A DNA stretch of 64,000 nt from Paraburkholderia lycopersici (lineage in GTDB: Bacteria; Pseudomonadota; Gammaproteobacteria; Burkholderiales; Burkholderiaceae): assembly GCF_900096975.1 (NCBI RefSeq), contig NZ_FMYQ01000017.1, positions 62,001-126,000 of the forward strand, read 5' to 3'. Made by a program: the position numbers and the translations under genes. Position 1 is the stretch's first letter, and the number at the start of each line of letters is the position of its first letter. Of this stretch, positions 52,191-60,743 are shown piece after piece. A model generated the notes under the pieces. That model was not told where the DNA came from. It saw only the letters and a list, made by a program, of their open reading frames with translations, and did not search any database.

Positions 52191-53315
52191 ATGCGCGCGC
52201 TCCTGAATGTCTACCGGCTCGGCGTGAAGGAGTTGTGGAGCCTGTTGCGCGACCCGATCATGCTGGTGCTGATCGTTTTCACGTTCACCGCCTCGATCTA
52301 TTCGGCCGCCACCGCGCAGCCCGACACGCTGCACATGGCGCCCATCGCATTCGTCGACGAGGACGGCTCGCCGCTGTCGGCACGGATCATTTCGGCGTTC
52401 TTCCCGCCGCAGTTCGGCACGCCGGTGCTGATCAGCGCCGCGCAGGTCGATCATGGGCTCGACTCCGGCGAGTACACGTTTTCGCTCAGCATTCCGCCGG
52501 ACTTCCAGCGCGACGTGCTGGCCGGGCGGCACGCCGAAATCCAGCTGAACGTCGACGCCACCCGCATGAGCCAGGCGTTCACGGGCAGCGGCTATGTCCA
52601 GCAGATCGTGGGCGGCGAAATCAGCGATTTCGTGCGGCGCTACCGGGGGAGCAGCGCGCTGCCGATCGACCTCGAAACGCACATGCGCTTCAACCCGAAC
52701 CTCGAACAGTCGTGGTTCGGCGCGCTCATGGAGATCATCAACAACGTGACGATGCTGTCGATCATCCTGACCGGCGCGGCGCTGATCCGCGAACGCGAGC
52801 ACGGCACGATCGAGCATCTGCTCGTGATGCCGGTCACGCCCGCGCAAATCATGCTGGCCAAGGTGTGGTCGATGGGGCTGGTGGTGCTCGTCGCGGCGGC
52901 GTTCTCGCTGACGTTCGTGGTGCGCGGCGCGCTGCACGTGCCGATCGAAGGGTCGGTGACGTTGTTCCTCGTCGGCGCGGCGTTGCACCTCTTCGCCACG
53001 ACGTCGATGGGGATTTTTCTCGCGACGATCGCCCGCAGCATGCCGCAGTTCGGAATGCTGATGGTGCTCGTGCTGCTGCCATTGCAGATGCTGTCGGGCA
53101 GCATCACGCCGCGCGAGAGTATGCCGGCCGTGGTGCAGGACATCATGCTCGCGGCGCCCACCACGCACTTCGTCGAACTCGGGCAGGCCATCCTGTACCG
53201 CGGCGCGGGAATCGACGTCGTATGGAAGCCCTTTCTCACGCTGGTGGCGATCGGAGCCGTGCTCTTTCTGCTGTCGCTGCGGCGTTTCCGGAAAACGATC
53301 AGTCAGATGGCGTAA
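52191..53315 (+). CDS. ABC-2 type permease (YhhJ-like)
   Basis: Inner-membrane protein of 374 residues: N-terminal helix (about 23-42), a large periplasmic domain (about 50-175) and five or so helices in the C-terminal half (NVTMLSIILTGAALIREREHGTIEHLLV, about 180). It corresponds to YhhJ, which accompanies RbbA in enterobacteria. It starts 2 bases after the RbbA-like gene and is last in the operon. Confidence 0.9.
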   Translation: MRALLNVYRLGVKELWSLLRDPIMLVLIVFTFTASIYSAATAQPDTLHMAPIAFVDEDGSPLSARIISAFFPPQFGTPVLISAAQVDHGLDSGEYTFSLSIPPDFQRDVLAGRHAEIQLNVDATRMSQAFTGSGYVQQIVGGEISDFVRRYRGSSALPIDLETHMRFNPNLEQSWFGALMEIINNVTMLSIILTGAALIREREHGTIEHLLVMPVTPAQIMLAKVWSMGLVVLVAAAFSLTFVVRGALHVPIEGSVTLFLVGAALHLFATTSMGIFLATIARSMPQFGMLMVLVLLPLQMLSGSITPRESMPAVVQDIMLAAPTTHFVELGQAILYRGAGIDVVWKPFLTLVAIGAVLFLLSLRRFRKTISQMA

Positions 53316-53433
53316 CCGGATATCGGCCACACGCGCAGTGACATCAGGCCGTGGCCGTACATACGCGGTCGAACGCGGACGATCGCGTCGTCGGCGCGGC
53401 TGTCCGTGGTCGCGGCGGTTCGAGGGCGCGTGC

Positions 53434-55044
53434 TCATGACGGCTCGCCGACGCGGAACACGCCGAGTTCATCCGGCTCGCACTGCGCGATCAAGCCGGTT
53501 TCCCAGGCGAGATAGGCGCGCGCGGCGTCGAGATTGCCGTCGTGGCGGTCGTGCACGAAGAACAGATAGTCGATGCGGTCGCTGTCCGCGAGGAGCGGGC
53601 CCGATGAGTCGACGGGCAGGCCCGCTTCGCGCCAGGTGTCGAGTCCGCGCGCGGTGCGTGCGACGTGCCGGTAGCCGGCATCGCGCAGATCGGCGGCGAC
53701 GAGGGCGGCGGTGGCGGGATCGTCGGCCAGCAGGACCAGCGGTGTGTCCGGCGACGCCTCGGCGGCGCGCAACGTGTCGAACACGATCGCGCGCGTGGTC
53801 CAATGCGAGCCGGCCGCGCGCGTTTGTTGCCACGCAGCGCTCGCGCGTAGATCGAGCACGACCGGTGATGCGGCGGGGGCGGCGGCGGCGCGCAGCGCTT
53901 CGGCATCGAGTGCAGGCGGCGCGTTTCGCGCGACGACCTCGGCCGCTTTCTCACGCGCGCAAGCGCGCGTTGGCCGCGAAGCCGCGATATCCGCCGCGAC
54001 CGTCGCCACCTCGAAGCCGAGTTGAACGAGCCAATGCGCGACGACCGGCGCGCGCACGCCGTCGTAGTCCACGAGCAGCAATCGTGCGCCGCGCACGCCG
54101 ACGGTCTGGTCGGTCGCCTGGATCAGTTGTCCTCCGGGCGCGTGCGTCGCGTGCGGAAGGCCGTCGTGTGCGTATTCCTCGGGCGCGCGAACGTCGAGCA
54201 GAAACGTCGTGCGCGTTGCGTCGTCGATCCAGGCGTGGGCTTCGCGCGCGTCGAGCGACCTAACCCCGAAACGTCGTGCGAGCGCGCTCGCACGCTCGCG
54301 CGCGGCTTCCGTCGCCGTGCCTGAATGACCGCGCGTGCTTCCATGTTCGAGCGGCAAGCCGGCGAGCGCCCAGCCTTGCGTGCCGTTTTCGAGCGCGAAC
54401 ACCGGATTCGCGACGCCGAGACTGCGTAGCGTCTGCGCGCCGATGATGCTGCGCGTGCGGCCCGCGCAATGAATGACGACTGGCACGCCGGGCGATGGCG
54501 CCAGCGTGTCGATGTGCGCCGCGAGTTCGCCGTTCGGGCAGCACACCGCGCCGGGGATCGTCATCTTGCGGTGTTCTTCGCGCGTGCGTCCGTCGAGCAG
54601 CACGACGGCGTCACGCTGGCGATCGAGGTCGGCGGCGGAAATGTGCGGCGTGCCATACGCGTGCTCGACGAGTTCGCCGAACGTTTTCGACGGCACGTTG
54701 ACGCCGCGAAACAGCGTATAGCCCGCATCGGCCCAGCCGCGCGCGCCGCCTTCGAGTATCGATACGTCGCGATAGCCGAGTTGCGCCAGCCTCGCGCCGG
54801 CACGCGCCGCCACCGAGGATGCGCCATCGTCGAGCACCACGATGCGCACCTCGCGCCGGGGTAGCAACTTCGGCGCGTCGAGTTCGAGCCGGCTATACGG
54901 CAGCGGGATCGCGAAGAACGGATGGCCTTCGCCGAACTGTCCGGCTTCGCGGACGTCGACTAGCGCGATCTCGCGGCCATCGTTGAGGAACGCGCGCACG
55001 GTGCGTGCGTCGACGAGCGGAAGGGCGTTTGCAGAAAGCGTCAT
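53434..55044 (-). CDS. four-domain rhodanese-like protein (first copy)
   Basis: Protein of 536 residues built from four rhodanese-like domains (about 5-115, 130-235, 265-365 and 380-475). Only the second has a catalytic cysteine (Cys193 in HCAGRTRS). The equivalent loops of the others read LDDGASS, VDYDGVR and ADDPAT without Cys. Rhodaneses carry sulfane sulfur as a persulfide; the other domains may be structural. It lies next to a cysteine-dioxygenase-like gene on the same strand and has a paralogue of the same design at 59037. No signal peptide, so cytoplasmic. Confidence 0.88.
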   Translation of the reverse strand: MTLSANALPLVDARTVRAFLNDGREIALVDVREAGQFGEGHPFFAIPLPYSRLELDAPKLLPRREVRIVVLDDGASSVAARAGARLAQLGYRDVSILEGGARGWADAGYTLFRGVNVPSKTFGELVEHAYGTPHISAADLDRQRDAVVLLDGRTREEHRKMTIPGAVCCPNGELAAHIDTLAPSPGVPVVIHCAGRTRSIIGAQTLRSLGVANPVFALENGTQGWALAGLPLEHGSTRGHSGTATEAARERASALARRFGVRSLDAREAHAWIDDATRTTFLLDVRAPEEYAHDGLPHATHAPGGQLIQATDQTVGVRGARLLLVDYDGVRAPVVAHWLVQLGFEVATVAADIAASRPTRACAREKAAEVVARNAPPALDAEALRAAAAPAASPVVLDLRASAAWQQTRAAGSHWTTRAIVFDTLRAAEASPDTPLVLLADDPATAALVAADLRDAGYRHVARTARGLDTWREAGLPVDSSGPLLADSDRIDYLFFVHDRHDGNLDAARAYLAWETGLIAQCEPDELGVFRVGEPS

Positions 55045-55166
55045 GGGAGCGAATCAGTGAGGCGATCAATGAGACGGACGCCGGAACGCCCGCGCCTGAT
55101 CGGCGTTGCCCGCGAAGCGCTCGGTGCCCGTGCGGACCCCCGACGCGCCGCCGGCGTGCGCGTTCA

Positions 55167-55799
55167 TCAGCCGACCGCCTGTGTTTGACGGTGCAGATGC
55201 GTGCGGTTGTAGCGGACGATGCGGCCGCTGTCGGGCTCGAAGCCGAGCCGCCCGTCGAGCGTTTCGAGCGGCCGGCCGTACAGATGGAAATGCAGCGTCG
55301 GCGTAATGCCGGTCACGTGGATGCTATGGATGTCGTCGGGCAGGAACTCGATTGGCGTGCCCGGCTGCACCATCACTTCGCGGTCGAGCGCGAGCGTTGC
55401 GCGTTCGGCGTCGCTGCCGTCGTCGGTGCGGCGATAGACGCGATTGAGTTCGCCGCCCTCGACCGCCGCGATCACGGCCCACGTGTCGTGGTTGTGCGGA
55501 ATCGTCGTCTTGCCGGGCAACAGCGAGTTCAGATACAGCGCGATGCCGTCGCTGCCCGGATTCAGCCGGTAGCGCGCGGACGTGTCGCCGCTCGCGGCGT
55601 CGGGCGGCGGGAACGCGCTGCGCGGGAACAGCGTGGCCTGGGTCGCGAGCGTCTGGAGTTGCGCGCCGATCCGCGCGAGCGATTCACGCGTGATGCCGTC
55701 GCGCGCGACGATCGCGCCGACCGTCGCGAGCAGCGTGGCGACGGCATCGGTGCGGGCGGCGGTATGCGGGTCGGTTTGGGTGGAGGCGTTCGTGGTCAT
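55167..55799 (-). CDS. cysteine dioxygenase-like (thiol dioxygenase) protein
   Basis: Cupin-fold protein of 210 residues. The iron ligands of thiol dioxygenases are visible: His102 and His104 (IPHNHDTWAVIAAVEG) and a third in DIHSIHV (His158 or His161). The Glu-rich second part of the motif (VEGGELNRVYRR) also fits cysteine dioxygenase. It may oxidise cysteine, 3-mercaptopropionate or another thiol to the sulfinate. The four-domain rhodanese gene follows 122 bases downstream on the same strand; the organosulfur operon is divergent. Confidence 0.82.
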   Translation of the reverse strand: MTTNASTQTDPHTAARTDAVATLLATVGAIVARDGITRESLARIGAQLQTLATQATLFPRSAFPPPDAASGDTSARYRLNPGSDGIALYLNSLLPGKTTIPHNHDTWAVIAAVEGGELNRVYRRTDDGSDAERATLALDREVMVQPGTPIEFLPDDIHSIHVTGITPTLHFHLYGRPLETLDGRLGFEPDSGRIVRYNRTHLHRQTQAVG

Positions 55800-56622
55800 G
55801 AGGATTCAGAGGGCCGCGTGCCGGCCGCCAGTGGTGTGTTGCAGGAAGCGCCGCGTGCGTTCGACGCGCGGCACGTGAAAGATCGGCGCGTGCGGTCCTC
55901 GACGGCGCGCACTTCGCCGCGGCGGCACGCGTTCGCGGACCGCTTGCGCTCGCACATCGCGTGCGGACTTCGCGCTCGCGCGCGGCCTCGTCCGCGTTTG
56001 CCGGGGCTACCGCGCCGGCGTGGCGGCAGGCGAGCGATGTCATGCTCCGGGCGCTCAAGGTCGTCATACAGCCGAACATTCTAGGAAGCATGGCACGGCT
56101 TTCGAACCAAGGTTTCGTCACAACGATATGCGGCGCTCCTGCTTTCCATAGCAGATCAGATTCGTTTTCATCGCGGCGTGGCGTATCTACGCTTGTTGGT
56201 TCGTCATCTTCGCCATCCGCCGTTGGCCAGAGCCTTCATGTCAATCGCCGCTTTTCGCCCAGTCCTGCCGAACCTTCCGCGGTTGCGCCGCTTGCCCGTG
56301 CTGCGCGCGGTGGCGACGGCGGCATTGGCGTTTCCCGGCGCGGCATCGGCCGATGCCGCGCTCGGCCGGATCGCCGCTCGTCATGGAATCGCGGCAACTT
56401 TATCCGGCTCGCGAAGCACCCCGGCTACCGGGGGCAAGGGCAAGCCGTTCATCGACCCGATGCGGCCGATCGCGCAGGAGCGGGCGCCGTCGGTCGATCT
56501 GCTCGAACTGCATTTCCATGCGGTCCAGTCGCGGAGTCTCGCCGGCTTCGGCAATGCGCCAATGAGCGGGTATGCGTCGCTCGCCTCCGTGCGCCGCGCG
56601 TGATCCTTTTATCGAGTCTCCC
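55800..56622. other. 823-base divergent promoter region of the organosulfur cluster
   Basis: It separates the CDO-like gene (minus) from the monooxygenase operon (plus). The part 56060-56240 is lower in G+C than its surroundings and is the likely promoter area. One ORF (56238-56603) may be a small secreted protein and is listed separately. A CysB/SsuR-type binding site is expected in such clusters, but I could not recognise one with confidence. Confidence 0.5.
56238..56603 (+). CDS. possible small secreted protein, 121 aa
   Basis: Unrecognised. The N-terminus reads as a signal peptide (PVLRAVATAALAFPGAASA) with a likely cleavage site near residue 39. The mature part is short (about 80 residues) and ends in Ser/Gly/Arg-rich sequence. 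There is no good ribosome site, and the segment 56390-56440 also looks natural in another frame, so it may be a degraded gene. It lies 20 bases before the first monooxygenase gene. Confidence 0.38.
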   Translation: MSIAAFRPVLPNLPRLRRLPVLRAVATAALAFPGAASADAALGRIAARHGIAATLSGSRSTPATGGKGKPFIDPMRPIAQERAPSVDLLELHFHAVQSRSLAGFGNAPMSGYASLASVRRA

Positions 56623-57786
56623 ATGTCGATCCCGTCTCCCGCAGAATTCCCCGATAGCCCGCTGTCCCGCTCGCTGCATCAGCCGCTGCTGCTCGGCCTG
56701 TTCCTGCCGATCCAGAGCGGCGGCTGGTCGATGTCGACGCTGCCGCGCACGACCGACTGGTCGTTCGACTACAACGCGCGCCTGACTCGCCGCGCCGAAG
56801 CGCTCGGCTTCGACCTCGCGTTCGGTCTCGCGCAGTGGCTCGGCAAGGACGGGCACGGCGGCGCGACGCGCTATCGGCGCGAGTCGCTCGATTCGTTCAT
56901 CACGATCGCGTCGCTCGCCTCGATCACGCAGCGCATCCTGTTGATCTCGACGCTGCACATCCTGTACGGCAACTGGCATCCGCTGCATCTCGCGAAGTTC
57001 GGCGCGACGCTCGATCACATTTCGGGCGGCCGGTGGGGCTTGAACATGGTGACGGGCCATTCGATCGACGAAGCCGAGATGTTCGGCCGCGTCGGCCATT
57101 TCGAGCACGACCAGCGCTACGAGATGGCGGCCGAGTTCGTCGATCTGATGGAGCAGCTATGGTCGCTCGACGACAACCTCACGTTCGACGGCCGCTGGTA
57201 CAGGACGCGCAACGCGTTCGTCTCGCCGAAGCCGCGTTACGGCCGGCCAGTGCTCGTGAACGCCACGAGTTCGCCGGCCGGCATCGAGTACGCGGCCAGA
57301 CATTCCGATCTGATTTTCGTCACGAGTCCGGCGGGCGCGCAGATCGACGCGGCGCTCGACGTATTGCCCGCTCACACCGCCCGGATTCGCGAGACCGCGC
57401 TCAAGCACGGACGCAAGCTGCGTACGCTGATCAATCCGACCATCGTGTGCCGTCCGACCGCGCGCGAGGCGCGCGCGTATCACGACGCGATTCTCGCCCA
57501 TGCGGATTTCGGCGCGGTGGACGGCTTCACGGGCCGCCGCAGCGACGCGCAGGCGTGGCGCAACCACCAGCGCGAGCAGCGCGTGCTGGGCGGCAACATC
57601 CAGATCATCGGCTCGCCCGAGCGCGTGGTGGACGACCTGCTGCGCCTGAAGGCGGCGGGCATAGACGGCGTGCAGCTGACGTTCTTCGACTTCGAGCCCG
57701 ATCTCGAGTATTTCGGCTCGGCCGTGCTGCCGCTCATGGAACAGGCGGGCCTGCGGGTGCCGGCCCATTCAACGAACGAGGAGTGA
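56623..57786 (+). CDS. FMN-dependent monooxygenase, luciferase-like (SfnG/SsuD-like)
   Basis: Protein of 387 residues of the bacterial-luciferase class. Typical segments are FLPIQSGGWSMSTLP, ARRAEALGFDLAFG (residues about 55-70 with small differences), ITQRILLISTLHILYGNWHPLHLAKF, DHISGGRWGLNMVTG and a C-terminal GSPERVVDDLLRLKAAGIDGVQL. It uses FMNH2 and oxygen to split C-S bonds or oxidise sulfones. It resembles dimethylsulfone monooxygenase SfnG more than SsuD, by eye. It is the first enzyme of the operon. Confidence 0.83.
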   Translation: MSIPSPAEFPDSPLSRSLHQPLLLGLFLPIQSGGWSMSTLPRTTDWSFDYNARLTRRAEALGFDLAFGLAQWLGKDGHGGATRYRRESLDSFITIASLASITQRILLISTLHILYGNWHPLHLAKFGATLDHISGGRWGLNMVTGHSIDEAEMFGRVGHFEHDQRYEMAAEFVDLMEQLWSLDDNLTFDGRWYRTRNAFVSPKPRYGRPVLVNATSSPAGIEYAARHSDLIFVTSPAGAQIDAALDVLPAHTARIRETALKHGRKLRTLINPTIVCRPTAREARAYHDAILAHADFGAVDGFTGRRSDAQAWRNHQREQRVLGGNIQIIGSPERVVDDLLRLKAAGIDGVQLTFFDFEPDLEYFGSAVLPLMEQAGLRVPAHSTNEE

Positions 57787-57793
57787 CTGACCG

Positions 57794-59017
57794 ATGGGAA
57801 CGACCGATTCGAATCTGGCGGACGCCTTGCGCACGGCACCGGTGGAACCGGGCTCGGCGGCGCTGGGGGAACTGGTTGCCGCGATCGCGGCCGGCGCGCT
57901 CGCGCGGGACCGCGGCGAAGCCGGGACGCGCGATGCGATCGCGCTCGTGCGCGCCGCGCGGCTCGGCGTGTTTCGCGTGCCGAAGGCGGAGGGCGGCGGC
58001 GGCGCGACGCTCGTGCAGCTATTCGAACTCGTGCTCGATCTGGCCGAGGCCGACTCGAACATTCCGCACATCCTGCGCAACCATTTCGCGTTCGTCGAAA
58101 AGGCGCTGCGCGCGCGTCACGTCGAACCGTACCCGCGGTGGATCGCGCGCGTGCACGACGGCGAGCTGTTCGGGCTGGGCGCGAGCGAACTCGGCACGCA
58201 GCATGTCGGCGACGGCGACGGCAACACGCGGCTCGAACCCTCGGGCGAGAACCATCGGCTGACGGGCACGAAGTACTACAGCACCGGCAATCTGTACGCG
58301 GACAACGTCATCGTCAATGCGAAAACGCCGGACGGCCGGTTCGTCGCCGCGCGCGTGTCGGTGCGGCAGCCGGGCGTCGACGTCCGCGACGACTGGGACG
58401 GCATCGGGCAGCGCGAAACCGCGAGCGGCACGACCGTGTTCGAGGGCGCCGAAGTGGCCGGCGACGACGTGCTCGTGCTCGCGGACGACGTGAAGGTCGC
58501 GCATCAGGCGACGTTCGCGCAGCTTTATCTGACGACGATCGTGGCGGGCATTGTGCGGCGCGTCGCGAAGGACGCGGTCGCTCTCGTGCAGCGCCGCGAG
58601 CGCAACTACTACCACGCGGTCGCGCAGCGCCCGGCCGAGGACCCGCTGCTTCAGGAAGCGGTGGGCGAATTGCAGGGCGCGGCGTTCGTCGCCGAGGCCG
58701 CGGTGCTGAACGCGGCGGCCGTGCTCGGGGCGGCGTTCGACAGCGCGATTGCGGGCCAGCCCGACGAAGCGCTGTTCGTCGAGGCCGCGCGCCGCGCCGC
58801 GAAAGCGAAGGTCGTGATCGACCCGCTCGCGCTGCAATCGGCGGCCCGGCTGTTCGACGTCGGCGGCGCGTCGGCCGCGAAGCAGAGCGCGCAGCTCGAC
58901 CGGCACTGGCGGAACATCCGCACGATCGCGTCGCACAACCCGGGGCTCTACAAGGCGAGGGCGCTAGGGAACCACGCGATCAACGGCGTCGCGCTGCCGT
59001 CGGCCGCGTTCTTTTGA
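57794..59017 (+). CDS. acyl-CoA dehydrogenase-fold flavoprotein (DszC/SfnB-like)
   Basis: Protein of 407 residues. The fold is that of acyl-CoA dehydrogenases, but the motifs (LGASELGTQHVG, LTGTKYYSTGNLYADNVIV, VRDDWDGIGQRETASGTTVFEG) match the flavin-dependent monooxygenases DszC and SfnB, which oxidise sulfur compounds with reduced flavin. The C-terminal DRHWRNIRTIASHNP is also typical of that group. It starts 7 bases after the preceding monooxygenase. Confidence 0.85.
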   Translation: MGTTDSNLADALRTAPVEPGSAALGELVAAIAAGALARDRGEAGTRDAIALVRAARLGVFRVPKAEGGGGATLVQLFELVLDLAEADSNIPHILRNHFAFVEKALRARHVEPYPRWIARVHDGELFGLGASELGTQHVGDGDGNTRLEPSGENHRLTGTKYYSTGNLYADNVIVNAKTPDGRFVAARVSVRQPGVDVRDDWDGIGQRETASGTTVFEGAEVAGDDVLVLADDVKVAHQATFAQLYLTTIVAGIVRRVAKDAVALVQRRERNYYHAVAQRPAEDPLLQEAVGELQGAAFVAEAAVLNAAAVLGAAFDSAIAGQPDEALFVEAARRAAKAKVVIDPLALQSAARLFDVGGASAAKQSAQLDRHWRNIRTIASHNPGLYKARALGNHAINGVALPSAAFF

Positions 59018-59036
59018 CCTCCTTCTTGTGTCACCC

Positions 59037-60713
59037 ATGACGAGTCCTTCAACCATCCCAACGATTCACCCCGCCGCGTTGCGTGCCGCGCTTGCCGAAA
59101 AGCACCGCGAGATCGCCGTTCTCGACGTGCGCGAGGAAGGCGTGTCCGCGCGCCGCCGCCTGTTCTATTCGTCGGTCGCGCCGGCCGGCCGGCTGGGCCT
59201 CGTGGTCGGGGCGCTCGTGCCGCGTCGGTCGGTGCCGGTCGTGCTCGTCGACGAAGCGGGCGAGGACGCGCCGCGCGCCGCCGCGTGGCTCACGCGTTTC
59301 GGCTACACGGACGTGGCGATTCTCGAAGGCGGCGTGAGCGGCTGGGAAGCAGCCGGGTTCGAGGTGTTCAGCGGGACCAACGTGCCGGGCAAGGCGTTCG
59401 GCGAAGTCATCGAGCATCGGCTGCATACGCCGAATATCGATGCGCTCGCGCTGAAGCGCCTTCAGGACGCCGGCGGCGATCTCGTCGTGCTCGACAGCCG
59501 GCCGTTTGCCGAATACCGGACGATGAACATTCCGGGCGGCGTCGAGTGCGCGGGCGCCGAGCTGGTGTACCGCGCGCTTGCGGCGGCGCCGTCGCCTGAG
59601 ACGCTGATCGTCGTGAACTGCGCGGGCCGAACGCGCAGCATTCTCGGCGCGCAGTCGCTCGTGAACGCGGGCATTCCGAACCCGGTGGCCGCGCTCACGG
59701 GCGGCTCGATGTCGTGGCTGTTGTCCGGTCTCGAACTCGAACGCGGACAGATCCGCACGGCCGCGCGGCCCGACGACGCCACGCTCGCCGACGCGCGCAG
59801 CCTCGCGCGGCGCGCGGCCGCGAAGGCCGGCGTGGTCGAGATCGACCGCGCAACGCTCGCGCGTTTCGAGCAGGAGACCGGCACGCACACGCTGTACTGC
59901 TTCGACGTGCGCGATCCGCTCGAATACGAGGCCGGGCACCGCGCCGGCTGGCGATCGGCGCCGGGCGGCCAACTGGTGCAGGCGACCGACGAGTACGTCG
60001 GCACGCTGCACGCGCGGGTCGTGCTCGGCGACGACGACGGCGTGCGCGCGCGGATGACCGCGTCGTGGCTCGTGCAACTCGGCTATCTGCACGTATTCGT
60101 GCTCGATGACGCCGCCGCCGGGCAGCCGGCCGCGTTCGAATCCGGTGCCGAGCCGCGTGCGATCCTGCGCGCGCCGGGCCGCACGCAGTGGATCGAGGCG
60201 GACCGGCTCGCGCAGGCTTTGGAGGCGGGCGAGGCACAGGTGGTGGATGTCGACAGCAGCCTCGCGTTTCGCCGCGCACATATCGCCGGCGCGCGCTTCG
60301 TCGCCGCGAGCGCGCTCGAAGCGTGGCTCGAGCGCATCGACGACCCGTCGCGCCAGCTCGTGCTGACTTCCGGCGACGGCGTGCTCGCGGGCTTGCTGGC
60401 CGACGAACTGCGCGAGCGGCGGCCCGGCGTCGGGGCGCTGCTCGGCGGCACGCAGCGCTGGCTCGCGCTCGGCTTGCCGCAGGCGAGCGGCGACGACGGC
60501 AACCTCACCGGCGACGCCGACGCCTGGTACAGCCCGTACCACTACGCGCCGGATGCGGTGGCGGAGCAGATGCGCGCATATCTCGCGTGGGAGTTGCAAC
60601 TGGTCGCGCAACTGGAGCGGGACGGCATCGCGTCGATCGACGTCGTCGATTTCGACACGCCGACTCAGGCACGCAGCGAAGCCCGGCTCGCGGCGTTGCG
60701 CGGCACGAACTGA
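59037..60713 (+). CDS. four-domain rhodanese-like protein (second copy)
   Basis: Protein of 558 residues, clearly paralogous to the one at 53434-55044 (shared NVP.K.FGE..EH segment near 115-127 and the CAGRTRS loop). Only the second domain has its cysteine (Cys195); the loops of domains 1, 3 and 4 read VDEAGED, DDDGVRA and TSGDGVL. It has a C-terminal tail (about 500-558, WYSPYHYAPDAVAEQMRAYL) also seen in the other copy. It lies between the DszC-like and DszA-like genes in the operon, so it probably handles sulfur from their products. ATG 59037 is preferred over GTG 59028. Confidence 0.88.
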   Translation: MTSPSTIPTIHPAALRAALAEKHREIAVLDVREEGVSARRRLFYSSVAPAGRLGLVVGALVPRRSVPVVLVDEAGEDAPRAAAWLTRFGYTDVAILEGGVSGWEAAGFEVFSGTNVPGKAFGEVIEHRLHTPNIDALALKRLQDAGGDLVVLDSRPFAEYRTMNIPGGVECAGAELVYRALAAAPSPETLIVVNCAGRTRSILGAQSLVNAGIPNPVAALTGGSMSWLLSGLELERGQIRTAARPDDATLADARSLARRAAAKAGVVEIDRATLARFEQETGTHTLYCFDVRDPLEYEAGHRAGWRSAPGGQLVQATDEYVGTLHARVVLGDDDGVRARMTASWLVQLGYLHVFVLDDAAAGQPAAFESGAEPRAILRAPGRTQWIEADRLAQALEAGEAQVVDVDSSLAFRRAHIAGARFVAASALEAWLERIDDPSRQLVLTSGDGVLAGLLADELRERRPGVGALLGGTQRWLALGLPQASGDDGNLTGDADAWYSPYHYAPDAVAEQMRAYLAWELQLVAQLERDGIASIDVVDFDTPTQARSEARLAALRGTN

Positions 60714-60743
60714 CATCGCACCACATCGTACGAAGGGAAACCC

